Assembly: GCF_006149045.1 (NCBI RefSeq)
Contig: NZ_VBSN01000076.1
Span: 178,091 to 242,090, forward strand
Length of the DNA: 64,000 bases
Direction: 5' to 3'
DNA from: Dyadobacter flavalbus
GTDB taxonomy: Bacteria; Bacteroidota; Bacteroidia; Cytophagales; Spirosomataceae
Positions 25,743-34,329 of this stretch are shown here, piece by piece. Positions within the stretch are counted from its first letter, which is position 1. Every line of letters starts with the position of its first letter. A model generated the notes under the pieces. That model was not told the DNA's origin and did no database searches. It saw nothing but the letters and a program-made list of their open reading frames with translations. The translations under genes and the position numbers were made by a program.

Positions 25743-28712
25743 TTACCGCGTCGCAGAATCCATGCGGGAAATTTCAGTGACTTCAATGCTCAGAAATCCG
25801 AATTCCTCCACGACAGTTCCGCAGATGCGGTAAATGCCTTTTACCGAAAAATTGGATCTGGCGGCTATTTCAGGAAAATGAACGGTATCGATAAAGTGCC
25901 CTTTCTGATCCAGAAATGTTCCGAACTGCATGGTTTCTCCTTTTGATGTACGCGTGTTTTTAACAGCAACCATATAGCCGTACAACGTAACTTCTTCATC
26001 AATATGCAGATCCAGGTCTTCGGCCATGATGCTTTTGGGCAACGCATTTTTCAGCAGGTTAAAAGGACTGCAGAGCGGGAAACCGAGCAGTTCAATCTGG
26101 TCATAAGCATCGTCGAGCGGCGTGGAATGGAACGACGGCAGTTTGTAATCTTTTATTTCAGAATGGAACAATCGTTTCTGCGGCACTTTGGCAGGACTTT
26201 TGGCAAGCTGAAAATGCGCTTTCCAGAGCAGTGTTTTCTTGTTGATGCCCGTAAACCGGAATGCTTCGATACGGATCAGGATCGTTAATTGTTCAATAGA
26301 AACCGGCACACGGTCCAGGAAATTGTTCAGCGACGTAAATTCCCCTTCCGCTTCTCTTGCCTGAATGATATTGGATATGGTTTTTTCTTCGATTCCGTTC
26401 AGGAACTGCATGCCGATGTAAATGTCGTTGCCTTCGATGACGGTTTGTGCATGGCTGTGGTTTACGCAGGGCGCCAGCACATTTGCGCCCAGCATGCGCG
26501 CTTCGTGCACATACAGTTCGGTTGCATAAAAACCGCCGCCGTTATTCAGCACGGCCACCATGTATTCCAGCGGATAATATGCTTTCAGAAAAAGTGTCTG
26601 ATAACTTTCCACGGCATAGGAAGCGGAATGTCCTTTGGCAAATGCAAAACTGGCAAAGCTGGAAATCTGCATCCAGATATCCTTGGCAAGATCCTCCGGG
26701 TAGCCTTTTGCTTTGCAGTTTTTGAAAAACTTTTTCCTGACACGTTCAAATTCATCGCGCCCGCGAAACTTTCCGCTCATGCCTCGGCGCAGAATATCCG
26801 CTTCGCCCAGATCCAGACCGGCAAAGTAATGCGCCACTTTAATCACATCTTCCTGATAAACCATCACGCCATAGGTATCTTTCATCAGTTCCAGCAGGAT
26901 CGGATGTGCTTCTTTCCTTTTTTCAGGAATGCGGTGGCGCAGTATATATTCACGCATCATGCCGCTTTTGGCAACACCCGGACGGATAATGGAACTTGCA
27001 GCCACCAGACCCAGATAACTGTTCACTTCCAGTTTCCGCAAGAGCATGCGCATGGCAGGCGATTCGATATAAAAACAGCCAATGCATTGTGCCGCTTTGA
27101 TCATAGCATTGATCTTCGGGTCGGACTTGAATTTTTTTACATCATCAATATCGAATTCCGGCGCTTCCGGGCGGTTATAGCGAATGATTTCAATGGTTTC
27201 CTTTATTTTGGCCAAACCTCTTTGTCCGAGAATGTCATATTTGTTGAGCCCGACATCTTCTGCAATGAGCATGTCAAACTGCGTGGTGGGAAAGCCTTTC
27301 GGCGGCAGGTTTGTAGCAGAAAAGTAGTTAATCGGCTTCTCCGAAATCAGGATTCCGCCGGCATGGATGCTCAGATGATTAGGCTGGTTATTTTCCTGAA
27401 AATACTTTGCATACCGGATCACAAGCGTAGAAAACTGATCCAGCTTTTTCGGGTCAAATTTTCCTTCGCTGAGCAGATCGATTTCATGAGCCGGCAGTCC
27501 GAACACTTTTCCGAGTTCCCGTACGGCAGCACTGTGCTGAAAGGTGTTGTACGTAGCCAGCAAAGCGGCCCGGCCGTCTTTTCCGTATGTATCAAATATG
27601 TACTTGGTGACATCCTCGCGGTCTTTCCATGAAAAATCAATGTCAAAATCCGGCGGATTTTTCCGGTGCAGGTTAATGAAGCGTTCAAAGTACAGGTCCA
27701 GCTCAATCGGGTCCACATTGGTGATATTCAGCAGATACGCTACAATGCTGTTGGCACCGCTGCCGCGTCCGACGTAATAATAACCCTTGCGCCGGGCATA
27801 GCTGACAATATCGTGATTGACCAGAAAGAAAGGCACAAAATTCTGTTTTTGGATCATTTCCAGTTCCTTGGCGATCCTGTCAAAAATCTGGTCCGTAATT
27901 TCGTCCTGATACCGGTAACCAAGCGCCTGATAACTTAACGTGCTGAGTCGCTGGAAATCATCTTTTTCACTTTTCCCGAATACTTTCAGGTTCTGGTTTT
28001 CACGGCTGTCCCCAAAGCTGAAATGGATCTCGCATTCTTCCATCAGCTTTGCCGTGTTGTAAAGGATCTTGTCAAAGTCGTTGTGCGTAAAATGATATTC
28101 CAGCACTTTCCACGGCATGATCTGCTCCGATACATCTGCGAATTCGGAGGGTAAAACTTTACCGAGCATCGAATTTTCATCAATGGCCCTCAGCAAACGG
28201 TGTGCATTGAAGTCGCGTTTATTACGGAAGCTCAGCGGCTGCATTACGACAAATTTGTCTGTATATTTTTTTAATGGTGAAATCCTTATTTTATCAAGAT
28301 CCTTGATGGAAACGCCGATGTATTCATTGGGAAGCATTTTTTGCTTTTTCAGTTTGAGCAGCTTTTCAAACGGATAGATGAACACGGCATTTCCCAGCCG
28401 CGGCGCCTGATCCGGAAAGTCCTTTTTAAAATGCAGATGTTCTGACAAATAAGCATTCAGTTCCTGAAATCCCGCATTGTTCCTGGCAAGTCCCACGAAT
28501 TGCTGCCGTATGCCGTTCCGGAAATCAATGCCGACTATGGGTTTGATGTTGTATCTAGGCGCCATGCGGATGAAGCTCAGGCAGCCGGACGTATTGTTGA
28601 TGTCTGTAAGAGCAATACAGCCGTAACCGTTTTCTCTGCTCATGCGAAGCAATTCTTCTTCCGGGATCATTCCGAAACGAAGGCTGAAATAAGAGTGGCA
28701 GTTGAGTAGCAT
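25743..28712 (-). CDS. dnaE2: DNA polymerase III alpha subunit-like, error-prone DnaE2/ImuC type
   Basis: A 989-residue family C polymerase, shorter than a replicative DnaE (about 1150). The N-terminal PHP domain begins MLLNCHSYFSLRFG: the first metal-binding His-x-His pair of replicative DnaE is degenerate, so PHP nuclease activity is doubtful. The polymerase core is intact: G-R-G-S-G-A-N-S-I-V-A-Y-L-L near residue 320, the catalytic P-D-F-D-I-D-F near 358, then thumb/fingers motifs (H-A-G-G-I-L-I near 455, G-V-M-V-Y-Q-E-D-V near 620). A C-terminal OB fold (T-L-Y-G-Y-M-V-A-V) is present. It lies 141 bp behind the Y-family polymerase gene on the same strand and next to an S24 regulator, which suggests a damage-inducible mutagenesis role. 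Confidence 0.92.
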   Translation of the reverse strand: MLLNCHSYFSLRFGMIPEEELLRMSRENGYGCIALTDINNTSGCLSFIRMAPRYNIKPIVGIDFRNGIRQQFVGLARNNAGFQELNAYLSEHLHFKKDFPDQAPRLGNAVFIYPFEKLLKLKKQKMLPNEYIGVSIKDLDKIRISPLKKYTDKFVVMQPLSFRNKRDFNAHRLLRAIDENSMLGKVLPSEFADVSEQIMPWKVLEYHFTHNDFDKILYNTAKLMEECEIHFSFGDSRENQNLKVFGKSEKDDFQRLSTLSYQALGYRYQDEITDQIFDRIAKELEMIQKQNFVPFFLVNHDIVSYARRKGYYYVGRGSGANSIVAYLLNITNVDPIELDLYFERFINLHRKNPPDFDIDFSWKDREDVTKYIFDTYGKDGRAALLATYNTFQHSAAVRELGKVFGLPAHEIDLLSEGKFDPKKLDQFSTLVIRYAKYFQENNQPNHLSIHAGGILISEKPINYFSATNLPPKGFPTTQFDMLIAEDVGLNKYDILGQRGLAKIKETIEIIRYNRPEAPEFDIDDVKKFKSDPKINAMIKAAQCIGCFYIESPAMRMLLRKLEVNSYLGLVAASSIIRPGVAKSGMMREYILRHRIPEKRKEAHPILLELMKDTYGVMVYQEDVIKVAHYFAGLDLGEADILRRGMSGKFRGRDEFERVRKKFFKNCKAKGYPEDLAKDIWMQISSFASFAFAKGHSASYAVESYQTLFLKAYYPLEYMVAVLNNGGGFYATELYVHEARMLGANVLAPCVNHSHAQTVIEGNDIYIGMQFLNGIEEKTISNIIQAREAEGEFTSLNNFLDRVPVSIEQLTILIRIEAFRFTGINKKTLLWKAHFQLAKSPAKVPQKRLFHSEIKDYKLPSFHSTPLDDAYDQIELLGFPLCSPFNLLKNALPKSIMAEDLDLHIDEEVTLYGYMVAVKNTRTSKGETMQFGTFLDQKGHFIDTVHFPEIAARSNFSVKGIYRICGTVVEEFGFLSIEVTEISRMDSATR

Positions 28713-28853
28713 GTTAGTGGGAAAAATACGGGGTACTTACTTTTAACGTTGGCAAAAAATGATCGATAGGGAATTACTTTAAGGTATCTGGTTTGATAAT
28801 GAAACATGCCGCTTGCCGGATGATACAACTTGTAAAATGCAGGAATTGCGTGT

Positions 28854-30083
28854 TCACTGATTCCGGTGCGCAGGAATAACGGGCGGTTCGCCGTTGAACG
28901 GGTTTCCCATGCTGGCAATATTGGGTATGCCCAGCGTTGTGCCCCAGCTCAGGATCGCATTGCCGCGTTCGTCTGTTCCGTATTTGTTCCGGATATAATC
29001 CATGGCCTGATAAAGGTTGAGCCGTTCCTCGCAGTCATCGAACATGTTGATCTGATAATTTCCGGTCACCAGATCGCTGAACGTAACGCCTACAAGCCGC
29101 ACCATCATGCGCCGGTTAAAAAGCTGGTCAAACAGTTTCTCGACTTGCGGGATCAGCAAATGATCGGCGGAAGTATAAGGGATTTTAATCTGTCTTGAAA
29201 AGGTGTTGAAATCGGAATAACGGATTTTTACGGAAACGCAGGAAGTCAGTTTGTTGCCGTTGCGGAGCTGGAACGCCAGGTTTTCGGCCATGGCGCGGAT
29301 CATTTCACGCATGCGGCGGACGTCGCCGGTATCTTTCCCGAAAGTGCGTTCGTTGGAAATGGACTTGCGTTCGTGGAACGGTACGATGGGCGTGTCGTCG
29401 ATGCCGTTGGCGCGGTTCCAGAGCACGATGCCGTTTTTGCCCAGAACCCTTCCCATGACTTCCATAGGCATCTGCTGAACTGTTTTTACATATTTGATCC
29501 CGAGATTGTAAAGGATCTGGTTTGTCTTTTCACCCACCATCGGTATTTTCTTGATGAGCATGGGCGCAAGGAACGGCTTTTCTTCTCCGGCTTCCACTTT
29601 CCGCTGATTGTCGGGCTTTGCCACGCCGGTGGCTACTTTGGAAACGATTTTATTGGTAGAAAGACCGAAGGAAATGGGAAGCCCGCTTTCCCGCCTGATC
29701 CGGTTTCCGAGCTGCGTTGCAATTTCATAGCACCCGAAAAACTTGTCCATGCCCGACAAATCGGCATAAAATTCATCAATACTCGCTTTTTCGAACAACG
29801 GTACGCCTTCCCGGATGATTTCTGTTACGATTTTGGATTCTTTGGAGTAAGCGCCGGCATCGCCTTTGATGACCGTAGCCTCCGGGCAAAGTGCTTTTGC
29901 CATTTTCATGGGCATGCCGGAATGTACGCCGTACGGGCGTGTTTCATAGCTGCATGCGGCCACAACGCCGCGGTCTCCGATTCCTCCTACAAGCACAGGC
30001 CGGTTTTTAAGCCGGTTGTCGTACTTCCTTTCTACAGATACAAAAAATGTATCGAGATCCATGTGTAATATTGTTCGGTCCAT
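28854..30083 (-). CDS. dinB: Y-family DNA polymerase (DinB/Pol IV-like)
   Basis: A 409-residue translesion polymerase. Catalytic motifs are present: H-M-D-L-D-T-F-F-V-S-V-E (first aspartates, residues 7-18), Y-E-T-R-P-Y-G-V-H-S-G-M-P, and S-I-D-E-F-Y-A-D-L-S with the Asp-Glu pair near residue 100. A little-finger domain and a YQINMFDD segment that resembles a beta-clamp-binding motif follow. The start is set at ATG 30083 because it directly begins MDRTILHMDLD, as in Pol IV; an upstream in-frame start would run through the operator region. Together with dnaE2 it forms an operon divergent from the HTH-S24 regulator. Confidence 0.93.
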   Translation of the reverse strand: MDRTILHMDLDTFFVSVERKYDNRLKNRPVLVGGIGDRGVVAACSYETRPYGVHSGMPMKMAKALCPEATVIKGDAGAYSKESKIVTEIIREGVPLFEKASIDEFYADLSGMDKFFGCYEIATQLGNRIRRESGLPISFGLSTNKIVSKVATGVAKPDNQRKVEAGEEKPFLAPMLIKKIPMVGEKTNQILYNLGIKYVKTVQQMPMEVMGRVLGKNGIVLWNRANGIDDTPIVPFHERKSISNERTFGKDTGDVRRMREMIRAMAENLAFQLRNGNKLTSCVSVKIRYSDFNTFSRQIKIPYTSADHLLIPQVEKLFDQLFNRRMMVRLVGVTFSDLVTGNYQINMFDDCEERLNLYQAMDYIRNKYGTDERGNAILSWGTTLGIPNIASMGNPFNGEPPVIPAHRNQ

Positions 30084-30108
30084 TGAGTTTGGAATTTTTA
30101 CAAGTTTA

Positions 30109-30162
30109 TGGAATATTTCCAAATATATGGATGTTGTCCAAAATATGAAAGGAAATATTCCA
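30109..30162. promoter_or_regulatory. Three TGGA-N5-TCCA operator-like sites in the divergent promoter region
   Basis: TGGAATATTTCCA (30109-30121), TGGATGTTGTCCA (30128-30140) and AGGAAATATTCCA (30150-30162) share the arms (T/A)GGA-N5-TCCA, at start-to-start spacings of 19 and 22 bp. Site 3 sits just upstream of the rightward -7 element (30172-30179). Sites 1 and 2 flank or touch the leftward -7 element (30120-30127). They are the best candidates for binding by the LexA-like regulator encoded next door. A weaker half-site (TGGA-ATTTT-TACA) begins at 30090. Confidence 0.7.
30120..30127 (-). promoter_or_regulatory. Predicted -7 element of dinB-dnaE2
   Basis: CAAATATA on the plus strand reads TATATTTG on the minus strand, an exact TAnnTTTG. 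It lies 37 bp upstream of the dinB ATG and between operator-like sites 1 and 2. Confidence 0.55.
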
Positions 30163-30171
30163 ATTTTTTTG

Positions 30172-30179
30172 TATATTTG
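30172..30179 (+). promoter_or_regulatory. Predicted -7 element of the S24 regulator gene
   Basis: TATATTTG, an exact TAnnTTTG, starts 10 bp after operator-like site 3 and lies 45 bp upstream of the regulator ATG at 30224. The operator would overlap the -33 region, so autorepression is plausible. Confidence 0.55.
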
Positions 30180-30223
30180 AATGTATTAAGAAATTAAAGG
30201 ATTACGGATTTCATAAGCTGAAT

Positions 30224-30991
30224 ATGCTAATTGACGAAGAGTTCAGGCGCTTTAAGCAAATAAGGGAAGAGTTGAATCTGACGCAGTCGGCCTTTGCCGA
30301 AGAGCTGGGAATCAATGCAACTACGGCTGATATTGAAAGAGGCCGGACACGCATACCCGGCCATGTTGTCAAAGAGCTTTTAAGAAAATACCATATCAAT
30401 CCGCTATGGCTTTTTGGCGACAGCAAGCAGAAATACCTCTATGCCGAAAAGATTCTGATGAGCCCCAAAGTAGTTACCGTGGACAGCTCGGGAAAAGAGA
30501 ATATTGTAATGGTAAGCGCAAAGGCCGCAGCCGGGTATCCCAATAATATCGGCGATGCGCAGTGGTTTGAAACGCTGCCCGCGTTCAGTATTCCGCTCCC
30601 CGAGTACCGCAATGCCACTTTCAGAGGCTTTCAGGTGGATGGCGACAGTATGTCGCCTGTGCTGCATTCCGGCGAGTGGATCGTCGGAAAAGCGGTGGAT
30701 GACTGGGAAAATCTCAACAACAAACAGATGTACGTTGTCGTGACGGTGGACAGTATTCTGGTGAAAAGGGTGCAGAAAGAAAATCAGGGCACGTTCATCA
30801 ACCTCATTTCAATGAATCCGGAATACGGTGCTATTCGCCTTGACCGCAGCGAAATCAGGGAAATATGGCTGGTGAACAGCAAGCTTACTTTTGACCTGGA
30901 AGCGGATGTACAGCAAATAAGCCTGCAAAACCTGCATCAGGAAATGAAAGAGCTGAAAGAAGAAATGAAAAAGCTTGCGAAAGCCAGATAG
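30224..30991 (+). CDS. LexA-like HTH (XRE) - S24 peptidase transcriptional regulator
   Basis: A 255-residue repressor. Residues about 8-65 form an XRE-type helix-turn-helix (LNLTQSAFAEELGINATT). A linker carries a possible self-cleavage site Ala103-Gly104 (AKAAAGY). The S24/LexA peptidase domain has the catalytic Ser142 in GDSMSP and Lys181 in ILVKRV. The last 30 residues are a charged coiled coil. Both catalytic residues and an Ala-Gly bond are present, so RecA-stimulated autocleavage like that of LexA or UmuD is likely (inference). It is divergent from dinB-dnaE2, and no phage genes surround it, so an SOS-type regulator fits better than a prophage repressor. A hairpin follows the stop codon directly. 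Confidence 0.9.
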   Translation: MLIDEEFRRFKQIREELNLTQSAFAEELGINATTADIERGRTRIPGHVVKELLRKYHINPLWLFGDSKQKYLYAEKILMSPKVVTVDSSGKENIVMVSAKAAAGYPNNIGDAQWFETLPAFSIPLPEYRNATFRGFQVDGDSMSPVLHSGEWIVGKAVDDWENLNNKQMYVVVTVDSILVKRVQKENQGTFINLISMNPEYGAIRLDRSEIREIWLVNSKLTFDLEADVQQISLQNLHQEMKELKEEMKKLAKAR

Positions 30992-31019
30992 CAGAAAATC
31001 CGGTAACCGGATTTTCTGC
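30991..31019. terminator. Perfect palindrome after the S24 regulator, probable terminator
   Basis: A 14-bp perfect inverted repeat (GCAGAAAATCCGGT with its complement) around a single A, starting at the last base of the regulator stop codon. It lies between the convergent regulator and ABC exporter genes. There is no long T-run on either side, so termination strength is uncertain. Confidence 0.6.
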
Positions 31020-31049
31020 AGACAAAAAGGGTTACTGGCAAACGGGGCG

Positions 31050-32831
31050 TTATACTTCTTCTGCCAGTAACTGCTTTTCGTAAAGTTCCTTGTAAGCTCC
31101 GTTATGCGTCATAAGCTCGTTATGCGTTCCCTGCTCCACAATTTTCCCATCGTCCAGCACCACAATCCGGTCAGCCAGCTTTGCAGAAGATACCCGGTGT
31201 GAAATAATCACGGAAGTCCGCTGATCCATGATCCGCTTAAGATTGTTGAGGATGATATTTTCCGTATTGGTATCCACGGCAGAAAGGCAATCGTCGAGAA
31301 CCAGGATTTTCGGATCGCGCGCAATGGCCCTTGCAATGGAAAGCCGCTGTTTTTGTCCGCCCGAAAGCGTAATGCCTCTTTCTCCAAGTGTTGTTTTGTA
31401 ACCTTCCGGAAAATCAATAATGTTGTTGTAAAGATCTGCGTCTTTTACAGCCTGTTCAATCCGTTCAAAAGGCATGTCGAGCGTACCGAAGCGGACATTG
31501 TTTTCAATGGAGTCTGAAAACAGGAACACGTCCTGCGGAACATAGCCGATCTGCCGGCGGTAAGCATGCACGTCGTAGTCCTTCATCGGAATGTCGTCGA
31601 TCAGGATTTCACCTTCGGTAGGATCGTACAACCGGCAGAGCAAATGCGCCAGAGTACTTTTTCCTGAACCCGTCGTTCCCAGAATGGCGACCGTTTCGCC
31701 CTGTTTCACTTCCAGATCAAAGTTTTCCAGTGCCTGGATTCCGGAATCAGGATAAACAAAGCCGACGTTGCGGAACGAAATGGCTCCGTCAAGGTCTTTA
31801 ATTACGTTCTTTTCGGAAACAAGCGTGGTTTTTTCATCCAGGAATTCATTGATGCGCGCTTGGGAAGTAGCAGCGCGCTGGATCTGGCTTGTTGTCCAGC
31901 CTAATGCCATCACCGGCCAGGTGAGCATGTTTACATAAAGAATAAATTCGGTAATGTTTCCCGGCGTCAGGTTTCCGTTGATAATTTCCTGCCCGCCCAC
32001 ATAAATGATCAGAATATTGCTCAGTCCGATCAGCAGCAGAATAATCGGATAGAAAAAAGCGTCCACTTTGGTAAGGCTCAGCGATTTGTTCTTGAAATCT
32101 TCTGCCTCTTTCTGAAAATTACCGAACGAATGATTTTCCTGCACAAACGATTTGATCACCCTTATTCCTGAAAATGCTTCCTGAACATAAGTCGATAATC
32201 CCGAAAGCTGCTTCTGAATGGCCTGAGAGCGCTTCATGATCATGCTGTTCACAATGTAAACGCTCACGGAAAGCACAGGAAGCGGCAACAGTACATACAA
32301 TGTTAGCTTGCTGCTGACGGTCAGCATGTAGGAAATCACCAGAAAGAAAAGAACGATCAGGTTGATGCCGTACATCAGCGCCGGCCCGAGATAAATCCGG
32401 ACGTTGCTCACATCTTCCGAAATGCGCGCCATCAGGTCGCCGGTATTGTGGCGGCGGAAAAAGCTTGCGGGCAAAGTCTGGTAATGGCTGTAGATATCAT
32501 TTTTAAGATCAAACTCGATATGCCTGGACATGACGATGATCGTCTGCCTTACAAGAAACAGGAATATGCCTTTCAGCAGCGCCATAACAAGGATCAGCAG
32601 ACCGTAGAGCAGAATGCTGAAAGCGAAAATATCATACATTTCACTTTGCAGCGAAGCACCGTCGAAAAGGTAATAAATATTCAGGGTTTCAATCACAAGG
32701 TCCAGCGCATAGCGCACAAGCTGAGCCGGAAGGATTCCGAAAAGGTTAGAAATAATCGTAAAAACGGTTCCGAGAATCAGGTACCATTTGTACTTCCACA
32801 AGTACTGGTTGAGGTACTTTAATGCTTTCAC
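31050..32831 (-). CDS. ABC exporter half-transporter (MdlA/MsbA type)
   Basis: The 593-residue protein has six hydrophobic helices (about residues 15-320) followed by one ATP-binding domain with Walker A GTTGSGKST, signature LSGGQKQR and Walker B I-L-V-L-D-D-C-L-S-A-V-D. The residue after Walker B is Asp instead of the usual catalytic Glu, as in MdlA and the degenerate half of heterodimeric exporters. It should therefore pair with a second half-transporter, not found in this window. Translation starts at GTG 32831 (MKALKYLNQYLWKYKW). A leftward promoter-like element lies 78 bp upstream. Substrate unknown; lipids or drugs are typical of the family. Confidence 0.93.
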   Translation of the reverse strand: MKALKYLNQYLWKYKWYLILGTVFTIISNLFGILPAQLVRYALDLVIETLNIYYLFDGASLQSEMYDIFAFSILLYGLLILVMALLKGIFLFLVRQTIIVMSRHIEFDLKNDIYSHYQTLPASFFRRHNTGDLMARISEDVSNVRIYLGPALMYGINLIVLFFLVISYMLTVSSKLTLYVLLPLPVLSVSVYIVNSMIMKRSQAIQKQLSGLSTYVQEAFSGIRVIKSFVQENHSFGNFQKEAEDFKNKSLSLTKVDAFFYPIILLLIGLSNILIIYVGGQEIINGNLTPGNITEFILYVNMLTWPVMALGWTTSQIQRAATSQARINEFLDEKTTLVSEKNVIKDLDGAISFRNVGFVYPDSGIQALENFDLEVKQGETVAILGTTGSGKSTLAHLLCRLYDPTEGEILIDDIPMKDYDVHAYRRQIGYVPQDVFLFSDSIENNVRFGTLDMPFERIEQAVKDADLYNNIIDFPEGYKTTLGERGITLSGGQKQRLSIARAIARDPKILVLDDCLSAVDTNTENIILNNLKRIMDQRTSVIISHRVSSAKLADRIVVLDDGKIVEQGTHNELMTHNGAYKELYEKQLLAEEV

Positions 32832-32908
32832 TTAGATATAAAACTTTAAATGGCTGATGCTGCTTTTGGGCATATTATTAACCAACATCCTATCTATTTA
32901 AAACGTTG

Positions 32909-32940
32909 CAAATTTAAAAGGCATGATTTCATTTTTTCAA
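32909..32940 (-). promoter_or_regulatory. Predicted promoter of the ABC exporter gene
   Basis: CAAATTTA at 32909-32916 is TAAATTTG on the minus strand (TAnnTTTG). A TTG-type -33 element lies at 32938-32940, with 21 bp between. It is back to back with the nusB element. Confidence 0.5.
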
Positions 32941-32957
32941 TTCTAAACAAAATAGTC

Positions 32958-32965
32958 TAATTTTG
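32958..32965 (+). promoter_or_regulatory. Predicted -7 element of nusB
   Basis: TAATTTTG fits TAnnTTTG and lies 111 bp upstream of the nusB ATG. No clear -33 element. Confidence 0.4.
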
Positions 32966-33076
32966 CGGTCAATTTTAAATCAGAAATGCGGGGTATATTA
33001 AATTGACAGCCTTGCTTTACATGCAGAAACGTTCTTTGATTTACTGTACCTTTTATCCCAATTAGTATTCCGGCTT

Positions 33077-34243
33077 ATGCTGAATAGAAGATTATTAAGA
33101 ACCAAAGCAGTACAGGCGCTGTACGCACGCCAACTAACAGCAGACGCCAACCGTTTGCTGGCTCTTGACCATATTGATGAAGCTTTTGCTCCGGATCTGA
33201 ATTCCATGGAACCTCAGAACCGCCAGAAGCTGGCAGGGATGAAGCGACTGGCCAGCATTACGCTGGATGAATTGATCAAGCACGGAAAACCGGCTGATGA
33301 CGAAGAACTTCCGGCACAGGTATTGAAGGTGGCAAGAAGCGCATACGAAGCTTACAACCGGCAGACAACTACCGACGGCGAGAAAATGGTTCGCCGCGTG
33401 CTGAATGAAACAGAATCCATTTATGTGGATTTCATACGTGTGATTTCCATGCTTATAGAACTTTCACATCAGGCCAAAATGGATCGTGAAAGAAGATACG
33501 ATGATCCCGAATTTCCTTTTCCGAAAGATTCCGGCCTGGACAGCAACAGAGTGATCAAAGTGCTGGAAGAAAATGAGAGCCTTCAGGAGGAAATCATCCG
33601 CAACGGCATAAGCTGGCATAACGATATGAACCTCATACGTAAAATATACCGGGATGCCTTGCGGAAAGATGAAGTGTATGAAGCCTATTGCAAAGAAACC
33701 ACGCATACCGTTGAAGAAGATCAGGCCATTATCCAGCATATTCTGAGGCAGGTGATTTTCAAGCATGAAATTCCGCTTGATTACCTTGTACAGCGCGATC
33801 TTTACTGGGACGATCATAGTGAACTGATCCGCAGCCTTGCGATCAAAACCCTGAAATCGGCGGACAACAGCCATACTTTTCAGCTGGCGCCGTTTACAAA
33901 GGACTGGGAAGAAGACCGGTTTTTTGTGGAAGAGCTTTGCCGAATCGTGGTGCAGGAAAGCGATCAGTATGCCGTGTATCTGGACGAACAGCTTAAAAAC
34001 TGGGAGCTGGAAAGAATCGCACTCGTTGATCTGATCATTCTCAAAACTGCTTTGGCCGAACTGATCCATTTTCCCGGAATCCCTGTAAAGGTGACGATAA
34101 ACGAGTTTATTGAGATAGCCAAAAGGTATAGTACTCCAAAAAGTGGTAAGTTTGTGAACGGCGTCCTGGATGTTCTGTCAGTCAAACTGGCCAAGGAAGG
34201 AATCATCAGAAAGAGCGGACGCGGATTGATCGATAACAAATAA
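33077..34243 (+). CDS. nusB: Transcription antitermination factor NusB
   Basis: This 388-residue protein has the all-helical NusB domain at its C-terminal end (about residues 250-375: W-E-L-E-R-I-A-L-V-D-L-I-I-L-K, then the I-P-x-K-V-T-I-N-E-F-I-E-I-A-K-R-Y-S-T-P-K-S-G-K-F-V-N-G-V-L-D signature). The 230-residue N-terminal extension is typical of Bacteroidota NusB and much longer than the 140-residue E. coli protein. NusB with NusE loads on boxA of rRNA transcripts to prevent early termination. It heads a rightward run of genes through coaE. Confidence 0.95.
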   Translation: MLNRRLLRTKAVQALYARQLTADANRLLALDHIDEAFAPDLNSMEPQNRQKLAGMKRLASITLDELIKHGKPADDEELPAQVLKVARSAYEAYNRQTTTDGEKMVRRVLNETESIYVDFIRVISMLIELSHQAKMDRERRYDDPEFPFPKDSGLDSNRVIKVLEENESLQEEIIRNGISWHNDMNLIRKIYRDALRKDEVYEAYCKETTHTVEEDQAIIQHILRQVIFKHEIPLDYLVQRDLYWDDHSELIRSLAIKTLKSADNSHTFQLAPFTKDWEEDRFFVEELCRIVVQESDQYAVYLDEQLKNWELERIALVDLIILKTALAELIHFPGIPVKVTINEFIEIAKRYSTPKSGKFVNGVLDVLSVKLAKEGIIRKSGRGLIDNK

Positions 34244-34292
34244 GTTGCAGAAGGAATAATTTTTTTGGACAGCAATTACAGTATCAATACAA

Positions 34293-34314
34293 AGCCTCGG
34301 CGCAAGCTGAGGCT
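34293..34314 (+). other. GCAA-tetraloop hairpin in the nusB-ytxH gap
   Basis: AGCCTCGGC-GCAA-GCTGAGGCT folds into a 9-bp stem (one G-U pair) capped by a GNRA tetraloop. It lies 16 bp before the next ATG and has no T-run after it, so it is more likely an RNA-stability or processing element than a terminator. Confidence 0.4.
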
Positions 34315-34329
34315 AAAAACTTAAAAGTC

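Noticed and set aside
26289..27632. A long open frame (about 447 codons) on the strand opposite dnaE2
   Set aside because: Its composition (rich in Phe, His, Arg and Cys) is that of an antisense frame and it overlaps a well-supported polymerase gene entirely.
30224..30991. S24 regulator considered as a prophage repressor
   Set aside because: No integrase, structural or lysis genes nearby, and the divergent genes are DNA polymerases; a LexA-like role fits better.
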